64,000 nt of DNA, taken from positions 2,852,001 to 2,916,000 of the forward strand of contig NZ_CP090977.1 in NCBI RefSeq assembly GCF_021513255.1, read 5' to 3'. The notes under the pieces were generated by a model. It saw nothing but the letters and a program-made list of their open reading frames with translations, was not told the DNA's origin and ran no database searches. The position numbers were made by a program, and so were the translations under genes. The DNA is from Planococcus sp. 107-1 (lineage in GTDB: Bacteria > Bacillota > Bacilli > Bacillales_A > Planococcaceae). Positions 25,274-32,652 of this stretch are shown here, piece by piece. Numbering within the stretch: the first letter of the stretch is position 1; every line of letters starts with the position of its first letter.

Positions 25274-25507
25274 TCAAATGAAATTTTTCTCATCCGGTTT
25301 GCTGATGGGATCTGCATTTCGTTTATCTTTACGGGTTTTTGGATTTTCATAATGCCGGTCATCCAGCCCCTCTTTTTGTTCATCCAATTGCTCGCCTATC
25401 TTACGTGGATCTTCTGTGGAAAGTTTTTCGTCTTGGCGTTTTGCTTTTTCTTTTTCTGCAGCTTCAAAAAGTTCTCCATGCTCTTCTTTATTGGCAAACA
25501 TGTTCAT
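25274..25507 (-). CDS. Small hydrophilic protein of unknown function
   Basis: Up to 77 residues, highly charged, without hydrophobic segments, with repeated Lys/Glu/Asp clusters such as RKDKRNADPISKPDE. Start is ATG 25507 or ATG 25501; AAAGGGG lies 8 nt before the second. It follows the YwbE-like gene by 26 bp and may be co-transcribed. No family recognised; composition like other disordered stress proteins of Planococcaceae. Confidence 0.6.
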   Translation of the reverse strand: MNMFANKEEHGELFEAAEKEKAKRQDEKLSTEDPRKIGEQLDEQKEGLDDRHYENPKTRKDKRNADPISKPDEKNFI

Positions 25508-25532
25508 GTCCCCTTTCAGAATAAGTAGAAGT

Positions 25533-25733
25533 TTATTTCGATTCCAGAATTTCGGCCACTCGCCCTACTTGGCCATCTTCAAGCCGAACTTTAATGCCAT
25601 GTGGATGCGTAGCCGAGTTGGTTAATATGTCTTTTACAATACCTCTGGTCAACTTGCCGGATCGTTGGTCTTGTTTCAATACAATATTTACTGCAATCCC
25701 TGGTTTTATATCATTTCTTTTTTTGCCGTCCAT
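25533..25733 (-). CDS. YwbE family protein
   Basis: Sixty-six residues, basic, reading MDGKKRNDIKPGIAVNIVLK and LTRGIVKDILTNSATHPHGI, the YwbE/DUF2196 pattern. AGGAG lies 8 nt before ATG 25733; a much longer open frame upstream crosses the terminator and is ignored. Its KOW-like fold suggests nucleic acid binding, but the role is unknown. Confidence 0.85.
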   Translation of the reverse strand: MDGKKRNDIKPGIAVNIVLKQDQRSGKLTRGIVKDILTNSATHPHGIKVRLEDGQVGRVAEILESK

Positions 25734-25780
25734 TGTCTTCACTCCTGACTTTCCTCTATCATACCGTTCTTTGGCGAAAT

Positions 25781-25805
25781 AAAAAAGACGGGGATAGTTC
25801 CCCGC
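25781..25805 (-). terminator. Terminator after the YsnF-like gene
   Basis: On the minus strand GGCGGGG-AACTAT-CCCCGTC followed by TTTTTT. Confidence 0.75.
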
Positions 25806-25835
25806 CTCACCGTACATGTTCAGTCCAACAAAATC

Positions 25836-27083
25836 TTATAAGCGGTCTTTTCGGTTGCGTCCTAAATCATCGACATCATGATCTTCATCAATATCCGCTT
25901 CTTCACGGCGAACTGTTTCGCTTACCGTCTCTGTATCCTGTACTTTACGTTTTCCAACGACGATTTCTTCACTCACTACATCAGTTTTCGATACATCGAC
26001 GCGTTCTTCCGTGACTGGAATGTGAATGTTATCGCCTTCCTGGTAAGCATCTCCAGTCAAGCCGCCGTCTGTGCTTTCTTCATTTACTGGACGGCGCTCT
26101 ACGTAAACTTCCTCCCGTTCAACCGGTACTTCGATGGTCTGTTCATCTTCGACTACATGCTTCCCTACATTCACTTCACCGGTCTGCACGCGGTCTTTGT
26201 TTACATGCAAGCGTTCTTCATGAAGACGCAGGCGCTCTTCTTCATCATGCGTATGGTCGCGGTTCAAATCATTGTCTGTTAAGCCACTAGACGTACGATC
26301 CGTATCTGTAAATCCACCGGTTGTCCGGTCTCGGTCAGTCAAACCGCCAGTAGTGCGGTCCGTATCGTCGAATCGGTCCGATCTATCCACTTCATTAGTC
26401 GCAGTGAAATCATTTGCATCCCGGCTTGGACGTGGCGTATCGTCGACCGTGTTGCCCGTACCTAATCCAAATCCGGTTCCGGTATCCCGTCCGACACCAG
26501 CGGTCTCATCATCAAGTCTTGAAGCAGCTGAAGTATCGTCTGAATCCACCATATTCCGTTCTCTATGGAAATCAATATCATTGGCTTCGTTCGTATCGAC
26601 AGTCAAGCCGTCACGCGCAACGATTCCTGAATCCGAATGTCCAGTAGCTCTGGTGTTTTCTACAGTAGGATCCCCGTACACCGATCCGCCTGCCAATGTG
26701 CTCTTTCCTTCATCTCTGCCTGTGTAGTTCTCAGATGTGCGCGAATAATTATCGCCCATTTCCTTATCTACAAATAGCAGGATTTTTCCGTTCTGTACTT
26801 CGTTGTAATAGCGGTCAGCTTCATCGCCGTCCACACCTAAACCGTTAAATGCCTCGCGGACAGGTTCATTGCCGGATAAGAATCCCATGAATTTATCTTT
26901 CCAGTTGCCTTCTGTTGATTTGTAATCGACATCTGTCCGGCCCCGTACCATGGAAATCTGCTCTTTGTCACGTGCCATCACGTACATGTGATCTTCACTC
27001 GTGCCTTGCGTTTTCAGTTCCTCGATTTTTCTTAACACTTCTGTTTCATTGTCGAAAGTTCCCATAAACTTATTGTTAGCCAT
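25836..27083 (-). CDS. YsnF/AvaK-like general stress protein with YflT-type domain
   Basis: Protein of 415 residues in three parts. The N-terminal 100 residues resemble the YflT/general stress 17M domain (KFMGTFDNETEVLRKIEELK). The middle is low-complexity, Asp/Thr/Arg/Gly-rich with three near-repeats of DRTTGGLTDRD. The C-terminal 150 residues are a DUF2382 (YsnF/AvaK) domain: EEERLRLHEERLHVNKDRVQ, VEVPVEREEVYVE-like and VSKTDVVSEEIVVGKRKV. GGAGG sits 8 nt before ATG 27083. A near-perfect sigma-B promoter lies upstream, consistent with a stress role. Confidence 0.82.
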   Translation of the reverse strand: MANNKFMGTFDNETEVLRKIEELKTQGTSEDHMYVMARDKEQISMVRGRTDVDYKSTEGNWKDKFMGFLSGNEPVREAFNGLGVDGDEADRYYNEVQNGKILLFVDKEMGDNYSRTSENYTGRDEGKSTLAGGSVYGDPTVENTRATGHSDSGIVARDGLTVDTNEANDIDFHRERNMVDSDDTSAASRLDDETAGVGRDTGTGFGLGTGNTVDDTPRPSRDANDFTATNEVDRSDRFDDTDRTTGGLTDRDRTTGGFTDTDRTSSGLTDNDLNRDHTHDEEERLRLHEERLHVNKDRVQTGEVNVGKHVVEDEQTIEVPVEREEVYVERRPVNEESTDGGLTGDAYQEGDNIHIPVTEERVDVSKTDVVSEEIVVGKRKVQDTETVSETVRREEADIDEDHDVDDLGRNRKDRL

Positions 27084-27139
27084 TTTTGATTCCTCCAATT
27101 TCAGTATGTGTAACTTGAAAAATCTTGCTTACAAAAGAT

Positions 27140-27164
27140 TTACCCGTGCCTTGGCATCTCAAAC
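27140..27164 (-). promoter_or_regulatory. Sigma-B-like promoter of the YsnF-like gene
   Basis: On the minus strand GTTTGA (27164-27159), 13-bp spacer, GGGTAA (27145-27140). Close to the consensus GTTTAA-N12-15-GGGTAT, 57 bp before the start codon. Confidence 0.7.
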
Positions 27165-27351
27165 ATGCGAGAAACTGAATGAGCCATTTCGCCTAAACTT
27201 TAACAATCATTGAAGCATCATTCTTTAGAAAATATTTCAAAATAAAATACATAATGAATTTCAAAATTCTCTCTATTTATTTTCCATTTTTCTGTAACTT
27301 TTCATTTTCTGAAACGTCTGTATTAGTAAAGATGATGGCAGGGGGGATTGT

Positions 27352-27909
27352 GTGCGCAATTTAGGACTGGCTCTATTATTATTTGGTTGTTTTCTACTAG
27401 TTTCCGGCTGCTCTGCAGAACCCGTTGCTTCCGAAAGCATCACTCCGCCGAAGCTGGATTACTCTACGCTACATATTGTGCAGCACCCCGCTGAACAAGC
27501 CATCTTGATTGAAGGCACTTATTTTGAAGTAGTTCCAACTAGCCGATTCACACAAACTTCTGGAGCACCGCTCGATCAGCAGCAGTTAAAACCAGGCGAT
27601 TTGGTGGCTTTGACCGCTCACCGTGAAACGGCGGACATTTTGCCCGGCAAAGGCACTTTAATTTCCTTGGTCCGGTATGACGACGAACGCAGCCAAAGCA
27701 TCAGTAAAGCGATTGCTCATGTGATTGAAAACCAAGACACCGGCGGCGATATCATTGCGCCTTCGATTAAAGCGGTCAGCAGCCACTCCGTCACATTTCA
27801 ATTTTATGATTGGGGAAAAACCCGTAAATTCGAAGGCATCGTAAATATCGGCAGCTTAGCCTTCCAGATAAAAGAGCTATCCTATGCCCCCAAAAATGAA
27901 AACCCGTGA
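27352..27909 (+). CDS. Putative lipoprotein of unknown function
   Basis: 185 residues beginning at GTG 27352 with GGGGGGATT in front. A lipoprotein signal (LALLLFGCFLLVSGC, lipobox VSGC) puts it on the outer face of the membrane. The body has no recognised domain; a segment LKPGDLVALTAHRETADILP looks like a small beta-barrel. It is divergent from the YsnF-like gene and is followed by a shared terminator with glsA. Confidence 0.7.
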   Translation: MRNLGLALLLFGCFLLVSGCSAEPVASESITPPKLDYSTLHIVQHPAEQAILIEGTYFEVVPTSRFTQTSGAPLDQQQLKPGDLVALTAHRETADILPGKGTLISLVRYDDERSQSISKAIAHVIENQDTGGDIIAPSIKAVSSHSVTFQFYDWGKTRKFEGIVNIGSLAFQIKELSYAPKNENP

Positions 27910-27936
27910 GCTTTATCAGCTCACGGGTTTTTTAGA
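27901..27936. terminator. Bidirectional terminator between the lipoprotein gene and glsA
   Basis: AACCCGTGAGC-TTTATCA-GCTCACGGGTT, followed by TTTTTAG on plus and preceded by A-rich sequence that gives a T-run on minus. Confidence 0.9.
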
Positions 27937-28897
27937 ATATACTCAAGTCCCACTCTTTTGAAATCTGGCGCAGCATCATTGTTCCAGCGGCACTATTTCC
28001 CTGGACATCGATCGCTGGCCCGTAAACACCGATGCCTGCTCCAGCGCGAAACTCATACGTCTGTGAATGGAGTTTAGGCGGAACAGCGGCCAAAATGCCT
28101 CCGGAAACGCCGCTTTTTGCCGGAATGCCGACATGGGCTGCAAAATTCCCGGAAGAATTGTACATGCCGCACGTCACCATCAATACTTTCGTCACTTGAG
28201 CGATTTCATCTGAAAAATGCTTTTCTTTCGTAATCGGATTAAATCCGTCATATGCGATGATTAACCCGATCAAGGCCAAATCTTGCGTACTTATCTTAAT
28301 CGAGCATTGGCGGATATAAATATCGAGCGCTTCTTCCACTTCGATTTCAAGGAAGTTCGCCTCTTTCAAGTAATAGGCGAGTGCCCGATTGCGGTGTGAA
28401 GACTTCCATTCGGAATCATAGACTTCCCGGTCCATTTCGAGCGGATGCCCCACCAGCTTTTCCAGAAATTCCAGTAAGTATTCGTATTTCTTTTGGCTGG
28501 TTTGCCCTGGCAACAAGGCAGATACGGTGATAGCACCCGCATTGATGAATGGATTGAATGGTTTATTCGGCCGGTGGATTTCAAAAGGAATGATGGAATT
28601 GAATGCTTCACCCGTAGGTTCAACATCAACCCGCTCTAGTGCAAATTCCAAACCGTAATGGCAGCATACTGCGATAAACGATAACGCTTTTGAAATGCTT
28701 TGCAGCGTGAACTCCTGATCCGTATCCCCCGCACAATAATAATGGCCGTCTTCATCCACCATACAAATCCCTAAACGGCTTGGATCAACTTTCCCAAGCG
28801 CTGGGATGTATTGCGCAGTTGTCCCTAAAATCGCATGTCCTTTGTTTTCTTCAATCCATGCTTCCAATTGTTCCTGAATATGGGGGTTTCTTTGCAT
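27932..28897 (-). CDS. glsA: Glutaminase
   Basis: Serine-dependent beta-lactamase-fold glutaminase converting glutamine to glutamate and ammonia. The catalytic Ser-x-x-Lys is in LQSISKALSF; INAGAITVSALL, VYDSEWKSSHRNRALAYYL and AKSGVSGGILAAVP are conserved in GlsA. 321 residues, slightly longer than the usual 308-310. ATG 28897 follows GGAGGCGTGAC. No partner transporter is adjacent. Confidence 0.94.
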   Translation of the reverse strand: MQRNPHIQEQLEAWIEENKGHAILGTTAQYIPALGKVDPSRLGICMVDEDGHYYCAGDTDQEFTLQSISKALSFIAVCCHYGLEFALERVDVEPTGEAFNSIIPFEIHRPNKPFNPFINAGAITVSALLPGQTSQKKYEYLLEFLEKLVGHPLEMDREVYDSEWKSSHRNRALAYYLKEANFLEIEVEEALDIYIRQCSIKISTQDLALIGLIIAYDGFNPITKEKHFSDEIAQVTKVLMVTCGMYNSSGNFAAHVGIPAKSGVSGGILAAVPPKLHSQTYEFRAGAGIGVYGPAIDVQGNSAAGTMMLRQISKEWDLSIF

Positions 28898-28917
28898 GTC
28901 ACGCCTCCTTGCCTTCT

Positions 28918-28951
28918 AAAAATCCCCTTGTTTCCACAAGGGGATTTTTTT
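28918..28951. terminator. Terminator after the esterase gene
   Basis: AAATCCCCTTG-TTTCC-CAAGGGGATTT with T- and A-runs on both sides. It terminates the minus-strand esterase gene (stop at 28952) just before glsA. Confidence 0.88.
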
Positions 28952-29554
28952 CTATAATTGGTCGTACCAAACTTTCGCTGCTTCCACTTCCGGCATCGTC
29001 AGTTGATGCCCGTAGTTTTCCCAGTGCAGGTGCACTTCTGCCCCTGCATCCTTTAATAAACGTTCCAAATCGGTAGACTCTTCCGACGGGCAGATCGGAT
29101 CATTGGTCCCTGCTGAGATGAATACAGGAACAGCCGTTAAATCCGGTAATTCCGTTTCACGGTTTGGAACCATCGGGTGATGGAGAATTGCCCCTTTTAA
29201 CGCATCCGAATAAGTAAACAGCAAATTTGCCGCTATATTGGCACCGTTAGAATAGCCGATCGCGATGACGTTTTTTCGGTCGAAGCCGTGGTCTTTGGCC
29301 GCTTTGCCGATAAACTCGTGGAGCTCTGCCGTTCTCGCTTTCAAATCTTCCATATCAAAAACGCCTTCAGCCAAACGCTTGAAGAATCGCGGCATGCCAT
29401 TTTCGGAAACATTGCCTCGTACACTGAGTACAGAAGCTTCTGGATCGATATGGTTCGCAAGCGGCAATAAATCATTTTCGTTGCCTCCGGTGCCGTGCAA
29501 TAATAAAAACGTCGGTTTTTTTGTGCTGGATCCTTGATGGAATACATGTTTCAT
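28952..29554 (-). CDS. MhqD-like carboxylesterase/phospholipase
   Basis: Alpha/beta hydrolase of 200 residues of the YodD/MhqD esterase group. LLLHGTGGNENDLLP gives the oxyanion region, IAIGYSNGANIAANLL the nucleophile Ser, and the Asp and His lie near GTNDPICP and ENYGHQLTMPE. MhqD belongs to the response to quinones and other electrophiles. ATG 29554 follows GGAGG. An operator matching the MhqR box is located 63 bp upstream, strengthening the assignment. Confidence 0.85.
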   Translation of the reverse strand: MKHVFHQGSSTKKPTFLLLHGTGGNENDLLPLANHIDPEASVLSVRGNVSENGMPRFFKRLAEGVFDMEDLKARTAELHEFIGKAAKDHGFDRKNVIAIGYSNGANIAANLLFTYSDALKGAILHHPMVPNRETELPDLTAVPVFISAGTNDPICPSEESTDLERLLKDAGAEVHLHWENYGHQLTMPEVEAAKVWYDQL

Positions 29555-29617
29555 CTAAATCATCCTCCTATTTCAGACACCTTACTTGTCTGTTTCCCTA
29601 ATTGTTTTAAGTTAAAC

Positions 29618-29637
29618 TTATCTCGAATTCGAGATAA
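29618..29637 (-). promoter_or_regulatory. MhqR-type operator
   Basis: Perfect 20-bp palindrome TTATCTCGAATTCGAGATAA upstream of the esterase gene. It matches the core ATCTCGAATTCGAGAT of MhqR boxes in Bacillus. MhqR is a MarR repressor released by quinones. Confidence 0.82.
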
Positions 29638-29686
29638 TTATATCATAAGGAAAGAATAAACCCAATAAGAAGCTCCTGTTCAGAAA

Positions 29687-29713
29687 AAAACACCGCAAGC
29701 TTTGCGGGTGTTT
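29687..29713 (-). terminator. Terminator after hslO
   Basis: On the minus strand AAACACCCGCAAA-GC-TTTGCGGTGTTT-like stem (ACACCCGCAAAGCTTGCGGTGT) followed by TTTTTTT. Confidence 0.8.
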
Positions 29714-29720
29714 GAAAGAA

Positions 29721-30599
29721 TTATTTGGCTGTTTCGAGCATCGCTTCTAAGTTTTCTTTTGTGAACAGATAGTTTTCATTGCAGAAATGGCATTGCGCTT
29801 CTGCCTGGCCATCTGTTTCAATCATGTCCTGAATTTCAACTGGCCCTAAGCTGATAATCGCATTATGAATCCGGTCGCGTGAACATTGGCATTGGAAATT
29901 CACAGGCATGTCGTCCAGGATTTTCACATTGTCTTGGCCCAATACTTCAAAAAGGATTTCCTCAGGCGTCATTCCTTGGCGTACCATGTTGGAGATCGTC
30001 GGAATTTTGCTGAGCCGGCTCTCGATTTCCGTAATAATCGTTTCACTTGTTCCCGGCATCAATTGAATGATAAAACCGCCTGAAGCTTGGATTGTGTTAT
30101 CAGGATTGACGATAACGCCTACGCCTACAGATGAAGGCACCTGCTCAGAAGTAACAATATAATGCGTAAAGTCTTCGCCCAATTCACCCGAAACAATCGG
30201 CACTTGACCGACGAATGGCTGCAATAAGCCGACATCTTTGGAAACCGAAAGTGTGCCTTCCGTTCCGACTGCTCTTCTGACATCCAATTTCCCTTGCGCG
30301 TTTAAATCAAAATGCGTCTGCGGATTCGAAACATAGCCTCTTACTTCGCCTTTCGCATTTGCATCCACTAAAATAGTGCCGAGCGGGCCGCCGCCATTGA
30401 TTTTGATCGTCAATTTCTCTTCGCCTTTCATCATGGCACCGAGCATGACGCTCGCTGTCATCGAACGGCCCAGTGCTGCTGAAGCTGTCGGCCACGTAAA
30501 ATGGCGGCGCTGCGCTTCACTTACCGTTTCGGTCGTACGTGCGGAATAAGCACGCACTTGTCCATCGTATGCTAAAGCTTTCACTAAATAATCATTCAT
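29721..30599 (-). CDS. hslO: Hsp33, redox-regulated holdase chaperone
   Basis: Cytoplasmic chaperone of 292 residues switched on by oxidation. The zinc/redox switch at the C-terminus is intact: C-x-C (FQCQCSRDR) and C-x2-C (CHFCNENY). The N-terminal part contains [11 protein letters not shown] and [17 protein letters not shown]. Unlike the common ftsH-hslO-cysK context, here it is followed by nothing but a terminator and preceded by a DUF896 gene 28 bp away, co-directional. Confidence 0.95.
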   Translation of the reverse strand: MNDYLVKALAYDGQVRAYSARTTETVSEAQRRHFTWPTASAALGRSMTASVMLGAMMKGEEKLTIKINGGGPLGTILVDANAKGEVRGYVSNPQTHFDLNAQGKLDVRRAVGTEGTLSVSKDVGLLQPFVGQVPIVSGELGEDFTHYIVTSEQVPSSVGVGVIVNPDNTIQASGGFIIQLMPGTSETIITEIESRLSKIPTISNMVRQGMTPEEILFEVLGQDNVKILDDMPVNFQCQCSRDRIHNAIISLGPVEIQDMIETDGQAEAQCHFCNENYLFTKENLEAMLETAK

Positions 30600-30627
30600 C
30601 TATTTTCACTTACTTTCTTTTTTTAAT

Positions 30628-30852
30628 TTAAATGGAGTTTGCTGCTTTTTCCTTGCGGACTTTGTCCGGTGTTACATCGTTTCCGAGCGGATCCAGCACG
30701 GTCAATCCGGTTACGGTATTTTCAACTTGCCCGCGGATTTCGCGCAGATAATCTTCCCGCAATACTTGCTGCTCGACTTTCTCAGCATTTGTCAGTCCGC
30801 TTTCACGGGATTTCTTTGATAATTCATTGATTCGTTTCAATTGAGGAATCAC
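30628..30852 (-). CDS. DUF896 family protein (YnzC-like)
   Basis: Small helical-hairpin protein of 74 residues: LKRINELSKKSRESGLTNAE then EQQVLREDYLREIRGQVENT and DPLGNDVTPDKV, the DUF896 signature. AGGAGTGGGTCAG precedes GTG 30852; the longer frame from 30882 begins within the end of the regulator gene. Function unknown; B. subtilis relatives YnzC and SosA-like proteins are linked with cell division or SOS only loosely. Confidence 0.85.
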   Translation of the reverse strand: MIPQLKRINELSKKSRESGLTNAEKVEQQVLREDYLREIRGQVENTVTGLTVLDPLGNDVTPDKVRKEKAANSI

Positions 30853-30874
30853 CTGACCCACTCCTTTCCTAATT

Positions 30875-31351
30875 CTAGGCAACCATTTTTCTTTGCACCC
30901 ATTGCTGTAAAGCTTCTGTTTTCAGCAGAAATTGCTGCTCGTTCATCTTTTCCGCCAATGACGAAATGGTTTCCCGCTTCATGACCGATTTCCAAGCCAC
31001 TTCCGCTTCTTCCATCAAATCCGTCAATAGGCAGCAGCTTTCCTCTTTTTCCAGTTCCAGCAGATCACCCAAAATGCCGCTGGATGAATAAAGCGACTGC
31101 CGGCCTTCTATCGCAAGGTAGATATCGTAAACCGTGATAGCTTCCGGTCGTTTGTTTAGTTTGAATCCGCCTTTTACGCCTGGCACCGATGCAATGACAT
31201 CTGCACTGACCAGTTTGCGAAGCAATTTTCGGAAATACGTGGGCGATGCTTTTAACTGCTGACTGATCGCTTCTCCTGGAAGTACGGCTTTATCCGGCAG
31301 CATGTTCAGCAGTAAAACGGCATAAACCGATTGCTCAACGCCTGTTTTCAT
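30875..31351 (-). CDS. Rrf2-family transcriptional regulator (no Fe-S cysteines)
   Basis: Winged-helix protein starting MKTGVEQSVYAVLLLNMLPD with DNA-binding segment AISQQLKASPTYFRKLLRKL and wing PGVKGGFKLN, similar to YwnA/CymR-like members. Only a pair of adjacent cysteines (ESCCLLTD) is present, so the three-Cys cluster site of NsrR/IscR is missing. Starts at 31363, 31357 or 31351 are possible; I chose the one that begins at MKTGVEQ. It lies 179 bp downstream of the chromate transporter genes' terminator side and could regulate them or itself. Confidence 0.8.
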   Translation of the reverse strand: MKTGVEQSVYAVLLLNMLPDKAVLPGEAISQQLKASPTYFRKLLRKLVSADVIASVPGVKGGFKLNKRPEAITVYDIYLAIEGRQSLYSSSGILGDLLELEKEESCCLLTDLMEEAEVAWKSVMKRETISSLAEKMNEQQFLLKTEALQQWVQRKMVA

Positions 31352-31490
31352 ATGCACATTCATCACCTCTGCTTTCTAAACGCGGACAATCATTATCCTC
31401 GTTATCACATAATAATTTATTTTAAAATGAAAGTAAATCATTTGAACTTGGAGACAGACGTGTGATTATCGAATGCTATATCAACCATAG

Positions 31491-31520
31491 AAAAAAACAC
31501 CTGCAACAAATGCAGGTGTC
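31491..31520 (-). terminator. Terminator after the chromate transporter genes
   Basis: On the minus strand ACACCTGCA-TTTGT-TGCAGGTGT followed by TTTTTT. Confidence 0.88.
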
Positions 31521-31529
31521 CTCATACAA

Positions 31530-32063
31530 TCATATAAAACTGGATAATGCGCCGTATGCCAACGCCAGAAGAATGACAAAAGCCGGATGGATTTTCCGGA
31601 TCTCCAGCATCCAGTAGCTGATGACAATTAAAATGACCGTTTGGACCCCTCCTGTTGTTCCGATAGAAGTGTTCACAAACTGTAAAGTCATTGCCCCCAA
31701 TAAGACGGCAATGACCGGCCGGATGAGTTTTGTAATATTTTTGACTTTGGGCGAGTCTTTGTACTTCATTAACGTAACCATCAGCACAATCATCAATAGC
31801 AATGAAGGGGCGATGGAAGCGAACAACGCCACCAAAGAACCGAGAACTCCGCCTTCTACATAGCCGATATAACCGGCCATTTTTGTAGCGATCGGCCCTG
31901 GCAAGGCATTGGCGAGCGCCACCATTTCTCCGAATTCCTGAGTGGTCATCCAGCCGTAATTATCGACCACTTCTTTCTCCACAAGCGGAATGGATGACGG
32001 ACCGCCTCCATATCCCAATATTCCAGGAATGAAAAAAGCCAGGAAAATCGACCAGTAAATCAT
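31530..32063 (-). CDS. Chromate transporter, second subunit (CHR family)
   Basis: Short-chain CHR protein of 177 residues with about six hydrophobic segments. The family motif FFIPGILGYGGGPSSIPLVEKEVVDNYGW is near the N-terminus, followed by LANALPGPIATKMAGYIGY. ATG 32063 has AAAGGAGG upstream and overlaps the end of the first subunit gene by 4 bp. Two short CHR proteins work as a pair in chromate efflux. Similar to the ywrA-ywrB pair of B. subtilis. Confidence 0.9.
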   Translation of the reverse strand: MIYWSIFLAFFIPGILGYGGGPSSIPLVEKEVVDNYGWMTTQEFGEMVALANALPGPIATKMAGYIGYVEGGVLGSLVALFASIAPSLLLMIVLMVTLMKYKDSPKVKNITKLIRPVIAVLLGAMTLQFVNTSIGTTGGVQTVILIVISYWMLEIRKIHPAFVILLALAYGALSSFI

Positions 32064-32611
32064 TTGCGCTCGCCTCCTTTACTCCGCGGAAGCAGAACGA
32101 TGGCCAATAAAGCGACGATGAGAATGGCCGGATGGACATTCAGCACTTCCATGAGGATTGCGGCGAACACAACCAACAGCAAAGCGCGCGCCCAGCCCAA
32201 TGCTTCACCGGACTTTTTCAAGAAATCCCAAGTCATGACGCCAAGCATGACCGCAACAACCGGGACGACTGCCGCGGACATATGGTTGACCCATTCCACA
32301 TCTTTATATTGCTGAAGGACCCCGAGCAAAAAAATCATCAGCAAAACAGTCGGAACGACCGAAGCGAATATGGCGATCAGACAGCCAACCAATCCATTTA
32401 CCCGGTAGCCGACATAACCTGCGAGTTTTGTCACAATTGGCCCCGGCATCGTATTTGACAAAGCCAGCGTATCACCGAATTCATCTTTATCCATCCACTG
32501 GTAGTTATCGACCACTTCCCGTTGGAAAAGCGGAATGGAAGATGGCCCACCGCCAAAGCCAAGTATGCCGACGCGGAAAAAAGCGGTGAAAATATCGGCA
32601 TTTTTTTTCAT
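32060..32611 (-). CDS. Chromate transporter, first subunit (CHR family)
   Basis: Short-chain CHR protein of 183 residues; GGGPSSIPLFQREVVDNYQW and LSNTMPGPIVTKLAGYVGY mark the family. The open frame extends to 32857 into the gamma-glutamyltransferase gene, but ATG 32611 begins MKKNADIFTAFFRVGILGFG, the expected N-terminus. The site in front of it is weak (CAAACTCCTC has no clear Shine-Dalgarno), so the start is uncertain. Directly downstream of the GGT-like gene. Confidence 0.85.
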   Translation of the reverse strand: MKKNADIFTAFFRVGILGFGGGPSSIPLFQREVVDNYQWMDKDEFGDTLALSNTMPGPIVTKLAGYVGYRVNGLVGCLIAIFASVVPTVLLMIFLLGVLQQYKDVEWVNHMSAAVVPVVAVMLGVMTWDFLKKSGEALGWARALLLVVFAAILMEVLNVHPAILIVALLAIVLLPRSKGGERK

Positions 32612-32652
32612 ACGAGGAGTTTGGTTTTGACGGCTTTCATTTTTCTGTTTCT

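Noticed and set aside
26272..26727. 151-codon plus-strand frame within the YsnF-like gene
   Set aside because: Antisense to the repetitive Asp/Thr segment; simple sequence composition opens the frame.
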